NCBI RefSeq assembly: GCF_014836405.1
Contig: NZ_JACSQU010000002.1
Location: 549,333 to 613,332 of the forward strand
Origin: Brevundimonas guildfordensis
GTDB taxonomy: Bacteria > Pseudomonadota > Alphaproteobacteria > Caulobacterales > Caulobacteraceae
Length of the DNA stretch: 64,000 bases
Direction: 5' to 3'
Every line of letters starts with the position of its first letter. Within the stretch, counting starts at the first letter, position 1. The notes under the pieces are model-generated. The model did not search any database, was not told where the DNA came from, and saw only the letters and a list, made by a program, of their open reading frames with translations. This document shows positions 29,567 through 38,389 of this stretch, one piece after another. A program made the position numbers and the translations under genes.

Positions 29567-30184
29567 ATGAAGCTCTATGAAAGCCGCCGCGCGCCCAATC
29601 CGCGCCGTGTCCGCTGGGTCATGGCCGAGAAGGGCGTGACCGATGTCGAACTCGTCGAGATCGAGCTTCTGGCGGGCGAGCACCGCACCCCGGCCTATCG
29701 CGCCAAGTTCGGCGTGCCGCACGTCCCGGCGCTGGAGCTGGACGACGGGACCTGCCTGACCGAATCCATCGCCATCTGCCGCTATCTGGAGGCGCTGCAC
29801 CCCGAGCCGAACCTGTTCGGCCGCGACGCCAAGGAACAGGCCATCATCGAAATGTGGATGCGCCGGTGCGAGATGTATCTGGCCAATCCGATGATGCTGA
29901 ACGTGCGCTTCACCCATCCGGCCCTGGCCGCGCTGGAGGCGCCCCAGCCCCAGGTCGCCGAATACAACCGCCTGGGCGCCGAACGCTTCATGAAGACGTT
30001 GGACCGGCATCTGGCGGATCATGAGTTCATCGCCGCCGGCCGCTTCACCATCGCCGACATCGTCGGGGTCGTGGGTCTGGATTTCGCTCGCCTGGTCAAA
30101 TACCGCCCGCCCGAGGAATTCACGCACTTGGCGCGATGGCTGGCGACGTGCCGGGCTCGTCCGGCGGCCTCGGCGGGGATGTGA
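29567..30184 (+). CDS. Glutathione S-transferase family protein
   Basis: 205 residues. The thioredoxin-like N-terminal domain contains KLYESRRAPNPRRVRWVMAEKG and the glutathione-contacting VPALELDDGTCLTESIAICRYLE (cis-Pro and the E-S pair). The all-alpha C-terminal domain ends with AAGRFTIADIVGVVGLDFA. No cysteine is present at the N-terminal active site, so a serine or other residue would activate glutathione. The substrate is unknown. It has an AGGGACC-type ribosome site and is followed at once by a DUF1275 gene. Confidence 0.88.
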   Translation: MKLYESRRAPNPRRVRWVMAEKGVTDVELVEIELLAGEHRTPAYRAKFGVPHVPALELDDGTCLTESIAICRYLEALHPEPNLFGRDAKEQAIIEMWMRRCEMYLANPMMLNVRFTHPALAALEAPQPQVAEYNRLGAERFMKTLDRHLADHEFIAAGRFTIADIVGVVGLDFARLVKYRPPEEFTHLARWLATCRARPAASAGM

Positions 30185-30191
30185 TCCGGCC

Positions 30192-30830
30192 GTGCGCAGT
30201 CTGACCGCGCCGGACCGCTGGCTGGCCCTGCTGCTGGCCGCCCTGGCGGGCTATGTCGACAGCCTGGGCTTCCTGCATCTGGGCGGGGTGTTCGTCTCCT
30301 TTATGAGCGGCAACAGCACGCGCCTGGCCGTCAGTCTGGCCGAGGGACGCTGGCAGGCGGCCGGCGCGGTGGCCGGCGTGCTGGCGCTGTTCGTGCTGGG
30401 CGCCATGCTCGGCGCCCTGGTCGCGCGCGGCGAGGGCGCGCGGTCGCGCAGTCGGGTCTTGGCGGTCGAGGCGGCCTTGCTGGCCGGCGCCGCCGTCGCC
30501 GCAGGGGCGGGGATCGCGCCCCTGGCGGTCGGGTTGATGGTCCTGGCCATGGCGGTCGAGAACTCGGTCTTCCTGCGCGACGGCGAAGTCGGCGTCAGCC
30601 TGACCTATATGACCGGAACCCTGGTCAAGACCGGCCACGCCCTGGCGGCGGCGCTGCGCGGGGGCGATCCTTGGGCGTTCCGGCCCTATATGGCGCTATG
30701 GGCCGGACTGGCCGGGGGCGCTCTGCTCGGCGCCGTGGTCTATGGCCGGCTGGGGCTGGACGCCTTGTGGCCGGCGGCGGCTGTCGCCCTGGCCCTGGCG
30801 TTGGGCGTGAGGTTCAATCGCGCGGCGTGA
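30192..30830 (+). CDS. DUF1275 (YoaK-type) membrane protein
   Basis: 212 residues from GTG 30192, seven bases past the GST stop. About six hydrophobic segments are visible. ALAGYVDSLGFLHLGGVFVSFMSGNSTRLA at the N-terminus and GVSLTYMTGTLVKTGHALA in the middle are DUF1275 signatures. The function is unknown; members are predicted inner-membrane proteins. The end overlaps the convergent thioesterase gene by 17 bases. Confidence 0.85.
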   Translation: MRSLTAPDRWLALLLAALAGYVDSLGFLHLGGVFVSFMSGNSTRLAVSLAEGRWQAAGAVAGVLALFVLGAMLGALVARGEGARSRSRVLAVEAALLAGAAVAAGAGIAPLAVGLMVLAMAVENSVFLRDGEVGVSLTYMTGTLVKTGHALAAALRGGDPWAFRPYMALWAGLAGGALLGAVVYGRLGLDALWPAAAVALALALGVRFNRAA

Positions 30831-31251
30831 ACTTTCGGATGACGCCAGAGAAGGTCATCAGCAACCGGTCGCCGGTGACGATCTCGCCGCGCACGAAGAC
30901 CAGGCTCTTGCCCGCCTTGGTCACCTGGCCGGTCGCCTCCAGCAGTTCGCCGACATAGGCCCCGTCGATGAAGGTCGAATCCAGTTGCACCGTCACGCCC
31001 GAGCCGCCCTCCATCTCCTGATAGGCGATCTGGAACATGGCGATGTCGGCGAAGGTCATCAGGCAGCCGCCGTGCATCCGCCCGCCGAAATTCATGTGCT
31101 TCTGCTCAGCCCGGAAGGCGCAGCGCATCGAGCCGTCAGGGTCGGGCCGGCGATAGAAGGGGCCGACGGTCGAATCAAAGGTGCTGTGCGTCACCTCATA
31201 GGTTTCCCAGCCGGCGAATTCGCCTTCGGTGATGGTGATCCTGCCGACCAT
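30814..31251 (-). CDS. PaaI-family hotdog-fold thioesterase
   Basis: 145 residues from ATG 31251. Members hydrolyse acyl-CoA thioesters (PaaI acts on phenylacetyl-CoA intermediates). Seen are HMNFGGRMHGGCLMTFADIAMF, the hotdog central helix segment with the HGG motif, and VTVQLDSTFIDGAYVGELLEATGQV. The substrate cannot be named. It is divergent from the DUF3253 gene across 46 bases. Confidence 0.85.
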   Translation of the reverse strand: MVGRITITEGEFAGWETYEVTHSTFDSTVGPFYRRPDPDGSMRCAFRAEQKHMNFGGRMHGGCLMTFADIAMFQIAYQEMEGGSGVTVQLDSTFIDGAYVGELLEATGQVTKAGKSLVFVRGEIVTGDRLLMTFSGVIRKFTPRD

Positions 31252-31297
31252 GCGATTACGCCTTCTTTCTGAACTCGGGCTGCCGCATATAGCGCCT

Positions 31298-31618
31298 ATG
31301 AGCGATCCAATCGAAGCAGCCATTTTTGAAAAACTGGCCAAGGCCGATCCGAAGAACGTCGGCGGCAAGAGCATTGAACCGGCCGATGTGGCCAAGGAGC
31401 TGCAGCCCGAGCAGTGGCAGCGGATGCTGCCCAAGGTGAAGGCGACGGCGCTGGGCCTGATGCGTCAGGGCAAGCTGACCATCACCAAGAAGGGCAAGGT
31501 CGTCGATCCCAACAACTTCCGCGGCGTGATCCGTCTGCGCCTGCCGACCGAGGCCGAGACGGCCGCCGCCCTTGCGGCATTGCCGCCGGTCGAAGCATCG
31601 GATGACGACTTCGACTGA
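31298..31618 (+). CDS. DUF3253 domain-containing protein
   Basis: 106 residues from ATG 31298. The compact winged-helix-like family is seen in IEPADVAKELQPEQWQRMLPKVKATALGLMRQGKLTITKKGKVVDPNNFRGVIRLRL, covering most of the protein. The acidic C-terminus is EASDDDFD. The function is unknown; a DNA- or RNA-binding role has been suggested for such folds but nothing here shows it. It overlaps the uracil-DNA-glycosylase-family gene by 17 bases. Confidence 0.83.
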   Translation: MSDPIEAAIFEKLAKADPKNVGGKSIEPADVAKELQPEQWQRMLPKVKATALGLMRQGKLTITKKGKVVDPNNFRGVIRLRLPTEAETAAALAALPPVEASDDDFD

Positions 31619-32219
31619 TCCGGACAGCGGCCCAGGATCCGGCCTCGACGAAGTCCTGGCCGAAATCCGCGCCTGCCGGGCGTGTCTGGGCCTGTTGCCG
31701 CATACGCCGCGCCCGGTGGTCATGGTCACGCCCGAGACGCGCCTGCTGATCTGCGGCCAGGCGCCGGGGCGACGGGTGCACGAGAGCGGCCTGCCGTTCA
31801 CCGACCCGTCCGGCGTTCGCCTGCGCGACTGGATGGGCGTGGACGAGACGACCTTCTACGGCGACCCGCGCCTCGGCGTGGCGGCTCAGGCCTTCTGCTT
31901 TCCCGGCACCGATCCGAAAGGCGGCGACTATCCGCCGCCGCGCCGCTGCGCCGAGCTGTGGCGGCCGCGCCTTCTGGCCGAATTGCCCAAGGTCGAGCTG
32001 ACCCTGCTGGTCGGCGGCTACGCGCAGGTGTGGGCTCTGGGCGACCGGGCCAAGGCCAATATGACCGAGACGGTCCGCGTCTGGCGCGATTATGCGCCCG
32101 ATATCCTGCCTCTGCCGCACCCGTCGTGGCGCAATACGGCGTGGCTGAAGAAGAACCCCTGGTTCGAGGCGGAGGTTCTGCCCTACCTTCGCCAGCGGAC
32201 AGCGGAGATATTGGCGTGA
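31602..32219 (+). CDS. Uracil-DNA glycosylase family protein
   Basis: 205 residues from ATG 31602. The fold is that of uracil-DNA glycosylases, which cut uracil or other altered bases from DNA. The first active-site motif appears as LICGQAPGRRVHESGLPFTDPSG and the last as PLPHPSWRN, where the His-Pro-Ser loop enters the DNA minor groove. Only a CRAC cysteine pair is seen near the N-terminus, so a complete 4Fe-4S set as in family 4 enzymes is not evident. Its start lies inside the DUF3253 gene, so the pair is probably co-translated. Confidence 0.8.
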   Translation: MTTSTDPDSGPGSGLDEVLAEIRACRACLGLLPHTPRPVVMVTPETRLLICGQAPGRRVHESGLPFTDPSGVRLRDWMGVDETTFYGDPRLGVAAQAFCFPGTDPKGGDYPPPRRCAELWRPRLLAELPKVELTLLVGGYAQVWALGDRAKANMTETVRVWRDYAPDILPLPHPSWRNTAWLKKNPWFEAEVLPYLRQRTAEILA

Positions 32220-32231
32220 CACATCGGTCTT

Positions 32232-32390
32232 TCCTTCTCCCCTCGGGGGAGAAGGTGGCTCGCGGAGCGAGACGGATGAAGGGGCGGCCTGCTTCGCCCT
32301 CATCATTCGCGGCCGCGTCTGGTGACACAGCCCCCTCGTCCGAGCGCCTCCGGCGCCCACCGTCTCCCCCGAGGGGAGAAGTACGATGGA
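32232..32390. repeat. Dispersed palindrome, family B
   Basis: CTTCTCCCCTCGGGGGAGA near 32234 and its counterpart ending at 32390 are the ends of two imperfect inverted arms of about 50 bases (TCTCCCC hairpin, then GGTGG-C-CG-GGAG-CG and GACGGATGAAGGGG or its complement). This class of short palindrome differs from families A and C in the window. It runs into the reading frame of the downstream lipoprotein. Confidence 0.85.
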
Positions 32391-33409
32391 TCGCCGCCGT
32401 GCTTCTCTCCCTCGCCCTGTCCGCCTGCGCCACCCCCTACGTACAGCCGCCCCTGACGCCGCCCGCAGGCTTCACCGGCCCTCGCGTCGAGGCAGGAACC
32501 CTGGGTCGCGGCGCCTTCGTGGTGCAGGACGGGGCGCGGCTGCCCTATCTGCGCTGGAGCCCCGCCGGCGAACAGCAACCCTGGGCCGTCATCATCGCCC
32601 TGCACGGGTTCAACGACCACTACGCCTCCTTTCGTTTCGCCGGCCCGTGGTGGGCGACGCGAGGCATCGAGACCTGGGCCTATGACCAGCGCGGCTTCGG
32701 CCTGGCGCCCGGACGGGGCGAGTTTGCGGCTGAGAGCCTGACCAGCGCCGACCTGCGCACCATCGTCGCCCTTGTCCGCGCGCAAAGGCCGGGCGCCCTG
32801 ATCGTGGTGGCCGGCGAAAGCATGGGCGGCTCCTCGACCATCGCCGCCTTCGGCTCCGACGCGCCCCCCGACGCCGACCGCGTGGTCCTGCTGGCTCCGG
32901 GAGTCTGGGGCTGGTCCAGCCAGAGCGCCTTCAACCGCGCGGGGCTCTGGGCCGCCGCCCGCCTGATGGGGGCCAAGCGAGTTGAGCCGCCAGCGTTCGC
33001 TGTTCGCGACATCCGCGCTTCGGACAATACGCTGGAGCTGTTCCGCAACGGCCGCGACCCGCTGTCGATCCTGTCGACGCGGTTCGATTCTCTCTATGGC
33101 CTGGTCGATCTGATGGAGACGGCGACCCTGCGTCTTGGTCGCGTCGAGAAGCCGACGCTGCTGCTGTACGGCGCCCACGACCAGATCATCACCAAACGGC
33201 CGATGCGCCGCGCCCTGGAGCAGGCGGGCGAGCGTTCCAGCCTGACCACCGCCTACTATGCGGACGGCTGGCACATCCTCAACCGGGATCTTCAGGCCGA
33301 GGTCGTGTTCGCGGACATCGAGGCCTGGCTGCGGGACCCGGCTCAGCCGCTGCCGTCCGGGGCGCCGCCGGTCCTCCCGGCGCTGCGGGCCGATCCCAAG
33401 GCGCGCTGA
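32276..33409 (+). CDS. Lipoprotein alpha/beta hydrolase (lysophospholipase/monoacylglycerol lipase-like)
   Basis: 377 residues if started at ATG 32276, which has GGAG eight bases upstream. That ATG lies inside the family B repeat, giving a 38-residue repeat-coded leader before the export sequence WIAAVLLSLALSAC. The alternative GTG 32399 keeps only nine residues before the lipobox cysteine (LSAC) and has no basic residue. The mature enzyme shows the oxyanion segment IIALHGFNDHY, the nucleophile elbow GESMGGS, the acid in YGAHDQII and the His in GWHIL. It is probably an envelope-anchored esterase or lipase of unknown substrate. Confidence 0.82.
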   Translation: MKGRPASPSSFAAASGDTAPSSERLRRPPSPPRGEVRWIAAVLLSLALSACATPYVQPPLTPPAGFTGPRVEAGTLGRGAFVVQDGARLPYLRWSPAGEQQPWAVIIALHGFNDHYASFRFAGPWWATRGIETWAYDQRGFGLAPGRGEFAAESLTSADLRTIVALVRAQRPGALIVVAGESMGGSSTIAAFGSDAPPDADRVVLLAPGVWGWSSQSAFNRAGLWAAARLMGAKRVEPPAFAVRDIRASDNTLELFRNGRDPLSILSTRFDSLYGLVDLMETATLRLGRVEKPTLLLYGAHDQIITKRPMRRALEQAGERSSLTTAYYADGWHILNRDLQAEVVFADIEAWLRDPAQPLPSGAPPVLPALRADPKAR

Positions 33410-33545
33410 ACGCAAAGTCTGCGGAAAATCAGACCCTAAGCCGTATCGCGGCCAGAACTAATCCGGCGATCACGGTGATGCTTGCCGTTTGGTCAGGGGG
33501 CGCGTATGTCCATGCGCACAAAAAATACCCCAGGAAAGGCCTGTC

Positions 33546-34640
33546 ATGGGCAAGACGCTGTTTGAATCTCCTTCTTTCGCGAACCATGAAGGCGTCCACG
33601 CCTTCTACGACGAGAAAACCGGCCTGAAGGCTATTGTTGCGGTGCACTCCACCGCGCGCGGCCCGGCTGTCGGCGGCACCCGCATGTGGAACTACGCCTC
33701 GTCAGCCGAAGCGCTGGAAGACGTGCTGCGCCTTTCCAAGGGCATGAGCTACAAGAACGCCGTGGCGGACCTGGAGATGGGCGGCGGCAAGTCGGTCATC
33801 ATCGGCGACAGCCGCACCCAGAAGACCCCCGAGCTGTTCCACGCCTTCGGCCGTTACCTGAATGGCCTGGGCGGCCACTACTACGCCGCCGAAGACGTCG
33901 GCACCTCGGTCGAGGACATCGCCGAAGCCCGCAAGGTCACCGAGTTCGTTCTGGGCCTGAAGGATGGCCCGGAAGCCTCGGGCGACCCCAGCCCGGTCAC
34001 CGCCGAGGGCGTATTCCGCTCGAACCTGGTCGTCGCGCGCCGCCTGTTCAACCAGAACGACATGACGGGTCTGACCGTCGCCATCCAGGGCGTGGGCCAC
34101 GTCGGCGCCTATCTGGCCGAGAAGCTGCACAAGGCCGGCGCCAAGCTGATCATCACCGACGTCAACCAGGCCAACCTGGAAGCGGTCGCCGCCAAGACCG
34201 GCGCCGAGATCGTCGCCCCGGACGCCATCTATGACGTCGCCGCCGACATCTACGCCCCGTGCGCCCTGGGCGCCACGCTGAACCCGCAGACGCTGGACCG
34301 TCTGAAGGTCAAGGCCGTCTGCGGCGCCGCCAACAACCAGCTGGCCACCGCCGATATCGGCGACGAGCTGTTCAAGCGCGGCATCCTGTATTCGCCCGAC
34401 TACGTCATCAATGGCGGCGGCATCATCAACGTCGCCTCGGAAATGAACGCTCGCCAGACCGGCGGCGCCTATGACCCGTCGTGGGTCGAGGGCAAGCTGT
34501 CGCGCCTGATGGAGACCTTCGAGGAAATCCTCGAACGCTCGGTCGCCGAGAACAAGCCGACCCACCTGATCGCCGACGCCATCGCCGAGGCCCGCATCAA
34601 GGCCGCCGCGGACAAGAAGGCCGAGGCCCAGAAGGTCTAA
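33546..34640 (+). CDS. Glu/Leu/Phe/Val dehydrogenase family (leucine dehydrogenase-like)
   Basis: 364 residues from ATG 33546 with AGGAAAGG upstream. The enzyme oxidatively deaminates an amino acid with NAD. The substrate domain shows GPAVGGTRMW, MSYKNAVADLEMGGGKSVI (catalytic lysines) and AAEDVGTSVEDI. The Rossmann domain contains IQGVGHVGAYLAEKL at about 181-195 and CGAANNQLA. Length and motifs fit leucine or phenylalanine dehydrogenases better than glutamate dehydrogenase; the preferred substrate is not resolved. It stands alone and is followed by a terminator. Confidence 0.87.
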   Translation: MGKTLFESPSFANHEGVHAFYDEKTGLKAIVAVHSTARGPAVGGTRMWNYASSAEALEDVLRLSKGMSYKNAVADLEMGGGKSVIIGDSRTQKTPELFHAFGRYLNGLGGHYYAAEDVGTSVEDIAEARKVTEFVLGLKDGPEASGDPSPVTAEGVFRSNLVVARRLFNQNDMTGLTVAIQGVGHVGAYLAEKLHKAGAKLIITDVNQANLEAVAAKTGAEIVAPDAIYDVAADIYAPCALGATLNPQTLDRLKVKAVCGAANNQLATADIGDELFKRGILYSPDYVINGGGIINVASEMNARQTGGAYDPSWVEGKLSRLMETFEEILERSVAENKPTHLIADAIAEARIKAAADKKAEAQKV

Positions 34641-34704
34641 GAGGCTTTCGACCAGATAGCCTGCTTCCGTTTAGGAAGCGGGTGGGCGCCGGGGGGCGCC
34701 GAAG

Positions 34705-34740
34705 GGGGTGCGGGGCGTGATGGTCCCGCAGCCCCTTTTT
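34705..34740 (+). terminator. Rho-independent terminator after the amino-acid dehydrogenase
   Basis: GGGGTGCGGG at 34705-34714 pairs with CCCGCAGCCCC at 34725-34735 (one bulged base) and is followed by TTTTT. Confidence 0.85.
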
Positions 34741-34758
34741 CTTTTGCGCTCTGGCCCT

Positions 34759-34930
34759 CCCTCTCCCAGCGGGAGAGGGCTTGAGCCTCCAGGAGCCGAA
34801 GGCGATTGGCTAAGGCGAAAGGGCGAGGGGCTTGTCCCTTCAGTCGGCGTCAGCCGTCGCACGAGTTCATCAGCCGCGAACCCTCACCCTTTCGCGCAAG
34901 AACGATCGCTGCGCTCTCGTGCGCTCAAGC
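34759..34930. repeat. Dispersed imperfect palindrome, family A copy 2
   Basis: A related copy of the element at 9952-10144. It starts with the CCCTCTCCC hairpin; the terminal hairpin is missing on the right. The core (CTTGTCCC-TCAGTCGGCGT to GCCGCGAACCCTCACCC) has the same orientation as copy 1, but the outer arms are exchanged: the left arm here resembles the right arm there, and the reverse. It fills most of the 395-base gap before fliF together with the dehydrogenase terminator. Confidence 0.82.
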
Positions 34931-34945
34931 CGGATTCCCATCTCT

Positions 34946-34974
34946 TTAACGCCTCTTAACGCCGCATTTACCAT
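34946..34974 (+). promoter_or_regulatory. Candidate CtrA box upstream of the fliF operon
   Basis: TTAA at 34956-34959, seven bases, then TTTACC at 34967-34972 gives a near-consensus CtrA box (TTAA-N7-TTAA). Another TTAA at 34946-34949 precedes it at N6. In Caulobacter the fliF operon is a class II flagellar operon activated by CtrA (established knowledge). The box is about 65-90 bases before the fliF start. Confidence 0.6.
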
Positions 34975-35035
34975 CCAGGCGGCAGTTTCTGCCTAGCGGG
35001 TTCGGTTCGTCCCGCGTGTGCAGGGGCGGTTGCGC

Positions 35036-36676
35036 GTGGGCGGCTTCACGGAAGCTTTGAAGAAGTTCGGCATCGGACGCATGGCCGCCATCCTGGGCGT
35101 GGCCGCGGGCGTGGCCGCCGTGCTGGTCGCCGTCATGCTGCGCGTGGGGCAGGCGCCGGACGCCTTGCTCTATTCCAACCTCGACCTGCGCGAAGCCTCC
35201 GAGATCAGCGCCGCCCTGAGCCAGGCGGGCATCAAATACTCGTCCAAGGGCGACGGCTCAACCCTGTTCGTCAGCCGCGACGAGGTCGGCACGGCGCGCC
35301 TGATGCTGGCGGGCAAGGGGCTCGTGACCTCGGGCAGCGTCGGCTACGAAATCTTCGACAACCAGTCGGTGCTGGGTCAGACCGAGTTCCAGCAGAACCT
35401 GAACGAACAGCGCGCGCTGCAGGGCGAACTGGCCCGCACCATCATGTCGATGCGCGGCATCTCCTCGGCCCGCGTGCACATCACCATGCCTCGTCGCGAG
35501 ATGTTCCAGGCCGCCGCCATCGATCCGACCGCCGCCGTGGTCGTGGGCCTGTCGGGCCGTGACCTGACGTCCGATCAGGTTCGCGCCATCCGCAACGTCG
35601 TCGCTTCATCCGTCCCGAACCTGAAGCCGGACAAGGTCACTGTGACGGACCAGGCCAACCGCACCCTGGCCGCAGGGTCCGAGGAAACCGGCTTCACATC
35701 GGCCACCGCCGACGCAGCCAAGGCCTCGACCGAGGCGCAGATGCAGGCTCGCATCAAAGACATCGTCGAAGGCGTCGTCGGAGCGGGGGCCGCGCGCGTG
35801 CAGGTCACCGCCGACATCGACCACAGCCGCTCGACCACTCAGGAGCAGCGGTTCGACCCGGACGGCCAGGTCGTCCGCTCGACCTCGACCAACGGCTCCC
35901 AGTCGCAGGACACGACCGGCCAGCAGGAAGGCGCGACCGCCACCGCCAATATTCCGGGCGGCGAGGCTCCGGCCGGCGCCCCGATCGGCTCGACCCGCGC
36001 CGAGAACACCGAGACGACCAACTACGAGATCTCCAACACCACCACGACGACGGTGAAGGAGCCGGGCGAGGTCAAGAAGCTGTCCGTCTCGGTCGCGGTC
36101 GACGGCAAATACACCCCTGCCGCTGACGGCAAGGGCGAGCCGACCTACGCCGCCCGCACCGCCGAGGAAGTGCAGCAGATCAAGGCCCTTGTCGCCGCCG
36201 CTGTCGGCATCGACGAGGCGCGCGGCGACAAGCTGGAAGTCGTCAACGTCCGCTTCAACCGCGAACCTTCAGCCGCGCCGGGCGAAGAAAAGGGGTCGTC
36301 GCTGTTCGCCTTCGACAAGAACGACATCATGCGCGGGGTCGAACTGCTGGTCCTGCTGGTCACGGGCCTGCTGCTGATCTTCTTCGTCCTGCGCCCGCTT
36401 CTGAAGACCGCCTCGGGACAGGGGCGCGCAGGCGTCCCCGCTCTGGTCGGGGCTAACGGAATCCCCGTCACAGCGCTGGAAACCCAGCTCGTCGGCGGCG
36501 CCCTGCCGGGCGGCGCGCCCATGCTGGCCGGCCCCAGCGACATGGAGCAGCGCATCGACATCGCGCGCATCGAGGGCCAGGTGAAGGCCTCCTCCATCAA
36601 GAAGGTCGCCGATTTCGTCGACAGCCACCCCGAGGAGTCCACGGCGATCCTGCGCGCCTGGATGCATGAAACCTGA
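35036..36676 (+). CDS. fliF: Flagellar MS-ring protein FliF
   Basis: 546 residues from GTG 35036, which has AGGGGCGG upstream; GTG 35018 would add six residues without a ribosome site. FliF forms the inner-membrane MS ring. Membrane segment 1 is at about 16-36 ([19 protein letters not shown]), followed by the ring-building motif domain ([55 protein letters not shown]), a Thr/Asn-rich periplasmic linker, and membrane segment 2 ([19 protein letters not shown]). The cytoplasmic C-terminus that binds FliG ends [17 protein letters not shown]. It is the first gene of fliF-fliG-flbE-fliN-flbD. Confidence 0.96.
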   Translation: MGGFTEALKKFGIGRMAAILGVAAGVAAVLVAVMLRVGQAPDALLYSNLDLREASEISAALSQAGIKYSSKGDGSTLFVSRDEVGTARLMLAGKGLVTSGSVGYEIFDNQSVLGQTEFQQNLNEQRALQGELARTIMSMRGISSARVHITMPRREMFQAAAIDPTAAVVVGLSGRDLTSDQVRAIRNVVASSVPNLKPDKVTVTDQANRTLAAGSEETGFTSATADAAKASTEAQMQARIKDIVEGVVGAGAARVQVTADIDHSRSTTQEQRFDPDGQVVRSTSTNGSQSQDTTGQQEGATATANIPGGEAPAGAPIGSTRAENTETTNYEISNTTTTTVKEPGEVKKLSVSVAVDGKYTPAADGKGEPTYAARTAEEVQQIKALVAAAVGIDEARGDKLEVVNVRFNREPSAAPGEEKGSSLFAFDKNDIMRGVELLVLLVTGLLLIFFVLRPLLKTASGQGRAGVPALVGANGIPVTALETQLVGGALPGGAPMLAGPSDMEQRIDIARIEGQVKASSIKKVADFVDSHPEESTAILRAWMHET

Positions 36677-37713
36677 TGGCGGCGCGGTTGGTGTCAAAAG
36701 GCGCGGCGGTCGACGACGCCAAGAAGCTGACGGGGCCTGAGAAGGCGGCCGTCGTCCTTCTGTCTCTGGGCGAAGAGCACACGGCCCTGTGGCAACAGCT
36801 CGACGACGAAGAGATCAAGGAAGTCTCTCAGGCCATGGCCGGCCTGGGCACCGTCACCGCCGCCGTGGTCGAGGAGGTGCTGGTCGAGTTCGTCTCCGGC
36901 ATCGGCGGCTCGGGCTCGCTGATGGGCTCCTACGAGCAGACCCAGCGTCTGCTCGCCTCCTTCATGCCCGGCGATCGGGTCGAAGCCCTGATGGAGGAAA
37001 TCCGCGGCCCCGCCGGGCGCACCATGTGGGACAAGCTCGGCAATGTGAACGAGGCCGTGCTCGCCAACTATCTGAAGAACGAATACCCGCAGACGGTCGC
37101 GGTGGTCCTGTCCAAGATCAAGCCGGACCACGCTTCGCGGGTGCTGACGGCTCTGCCCGAGGACTTCGCCCTGGAGTGCGTCCAGCGGATGCTGCGCATG
37201 GAGCCGGTGCAGCGCGACATCCTCGACAAGATCGAACAGACCCTGCGCAGCGAGTTCATGTCCAACCTGGCGCGCACGTCCAAGCGCGACAGCCATGAAC
37301 TGATGGCCGACATCTTCAACAGCTTCGACCGCCAGACCGAGGCCCGCTTCATCGGCGCGCTGGAGGAGCGCAACCGCGACGCGGCCGAGCGCATCCGCGC
37401 CCTGATGTTCGTGTTCGAGGACCTCTCGCGCCTCGATCCGGGCGGGGTGCAGACGCTGCTGCGCGCGGTCGAGAAGGACCAGTTGGGCCTGGCGCTGAAG
37501 GGCGCCTCGGATTCCTTACGCGAAATGTTCTTCTCCAACATGTCCGAGCGCGCCTCGAAGATCATGCGCGAGGATATGGAATCCATGGGGCCTGTCCGCC
37601 TCAAGGACGTCGACAACGCCCAGATGGCGATGGTCCAGGTGGCCAAGGATCTGGCGGCGCGCGGCGACATCATGCTGGCCGGCCAGGGCGGCGACGACGA
37701 GTTGATCTACTGA
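36676..37713 (+). CDS. fliG: Flagellar motor switch protein FliG
   Basis: 345 residues; its ATG overlaps the fliF stop by one base (TGATG). FliG couples torque from the stators to the MS ring. The N-terminal FliF-binding domain starts [22 protein letters not shown], the middle armadillo domain has [23 protein letters not shown], and the C-terminal charged torque helix is [35 protein letters not shown]. The order and spacing match Caulobacter. Confidence 0.96.
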   Translation: MAARLVSKGAAVDDAKKLTGPEKAAVVLLSLGEEHTALWQQLDDEEIKEVSQAMAGLGTVTAAVVEEVLVEFVSGIGGSGSLMGSYEQTQRLLASFMPGDRVEALMEEIRGPAGRTMWDKLGNVNEAVLANYLKNEYPQTVAVVLSKIKPDHASRVLTALPEDFALECVQRMLRMEPVQRDILDKIEQTLRSEFMSNLARTSKRDSHELMADIFNSFDRQTEARFIGALEERNRDAAERIRALMFVFEDLSRLDPGGVQTLLRAVEKDQLGLALKGASDSLREMFFSNMSERASKIMREDMESMGPVRLKDVDNAQMAMVQVAKDLAARGDIMLAGQGGDDELIY

Positions 37714-37714
37714 C

Positions 37715-38389
37715 ATGAGCGCCCTTCCTTCCAACGCCGTTCCCTTCGCCTTCGACACCGAGTTCGGGGCCGACGGCGCCGTGCTGCGCGCCTCGACCTG
37801 GCAGCCGACCAAGCGCGCCTTCGCCCCGGCCGAGGTCGAGGCCCTGGTCGCCCAGGCGCGGCTTGAGGCCCGCCAGCAGGCGCTGAACGAGGTCGAGGCC
37901 CTGCGCGCCGACGCCCTGTCGATGGTGGCGCAAACCGTGTCCCAGGCGGCGACCGCCCTGCGCGGCGTGGCCGAGACGCACCGACGCGAGTCCGCCGAAC
38001 TGGCCCTCGCCGCCGCGCGGGTGATCGGTTCGGCCGCGTTCGAGCGCTTCCCGCGCCGTCCGCTGGAAGCCGCCATCGAGGCCCTGGGGCAGGAGATGGA
38101 CGCCACGCCGCGCCTAGTCGTCCGCGCCTCGGGTCTGGACGAGGACGGACGCGCCCAGATCGAGGCCCTGTGCGCCCAGGCGGGCTTTTCCGGGCTGGTG
38201 GTGTTCCGCGACGAACCGCATCTGCCAGCCGCCGCGTTCGCCCTGGAATGGGCCGACGGGCGCGCCGAGTTCGATCCGGCCGAGGCCGAGGCGCGCGTCG
38301 TCGCCGCCCTTAACGCCGCATTGGCCGCTGAAGCCGGCCACGCTGAGCCGCCCCTCGAAGGCGGCGTCCATGACAGGAGGGGCTTCTGA
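37715..38389 (+). CDS. flbE: Flagellar assembly protein FlbE (FliH-like)
   Basis: 224 residues between fliG and fliN, the position of flbE in Caulobacter. FlbE is a FliH-like protein involved in flagellar assembly and spatial control of FlbD. Seen are an Ala/Glu/Arg-rich helical stretch at about 44-110 (coiled-coil-like) and a C-terminal FliH-like region (TPRLVVRASGLDEDGRAQIEALC, LEWADGRAEFDPAEAEARVVAALNAAL). It lacks membrane segments. The assignment rests largely on synteny and the FliH-like C-terminus. The stop overlaps fliN by one base. Confidence 0.85.
   Translation: MSALPSNAVPFAFDTEFGADGAVLRASTWQPTKRAFAPAEVEALVAQARLEARQQALNEVEALRADALSMVAQTVSQAATALRGVAETHRRESAELALAAARVIGSAAFERFPRRPLEAAIEALGQEMDATPRLVVRASGLDEDGRAQIEALCAQAGFSGLVVFRDEPHLPAAAFALEWADGRAEFDPAEAEARVVAALNAALAAEAGHAEPPLEGGVHDRRGF

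Noticed and set aside
32386..32685. ATG 32386 as start of the hydrolase
   Set aside because: It is in another frame (Arg/Pro-rich, no lipobox) from the hydrolase motifs.
34946..34960. TTAAC-GCCTC-TTAAC as the CtrA box of fliF
   Set aside because: The spacing is one base short of the N7 consensus; the next TTAA-N7-TTTA fits better.
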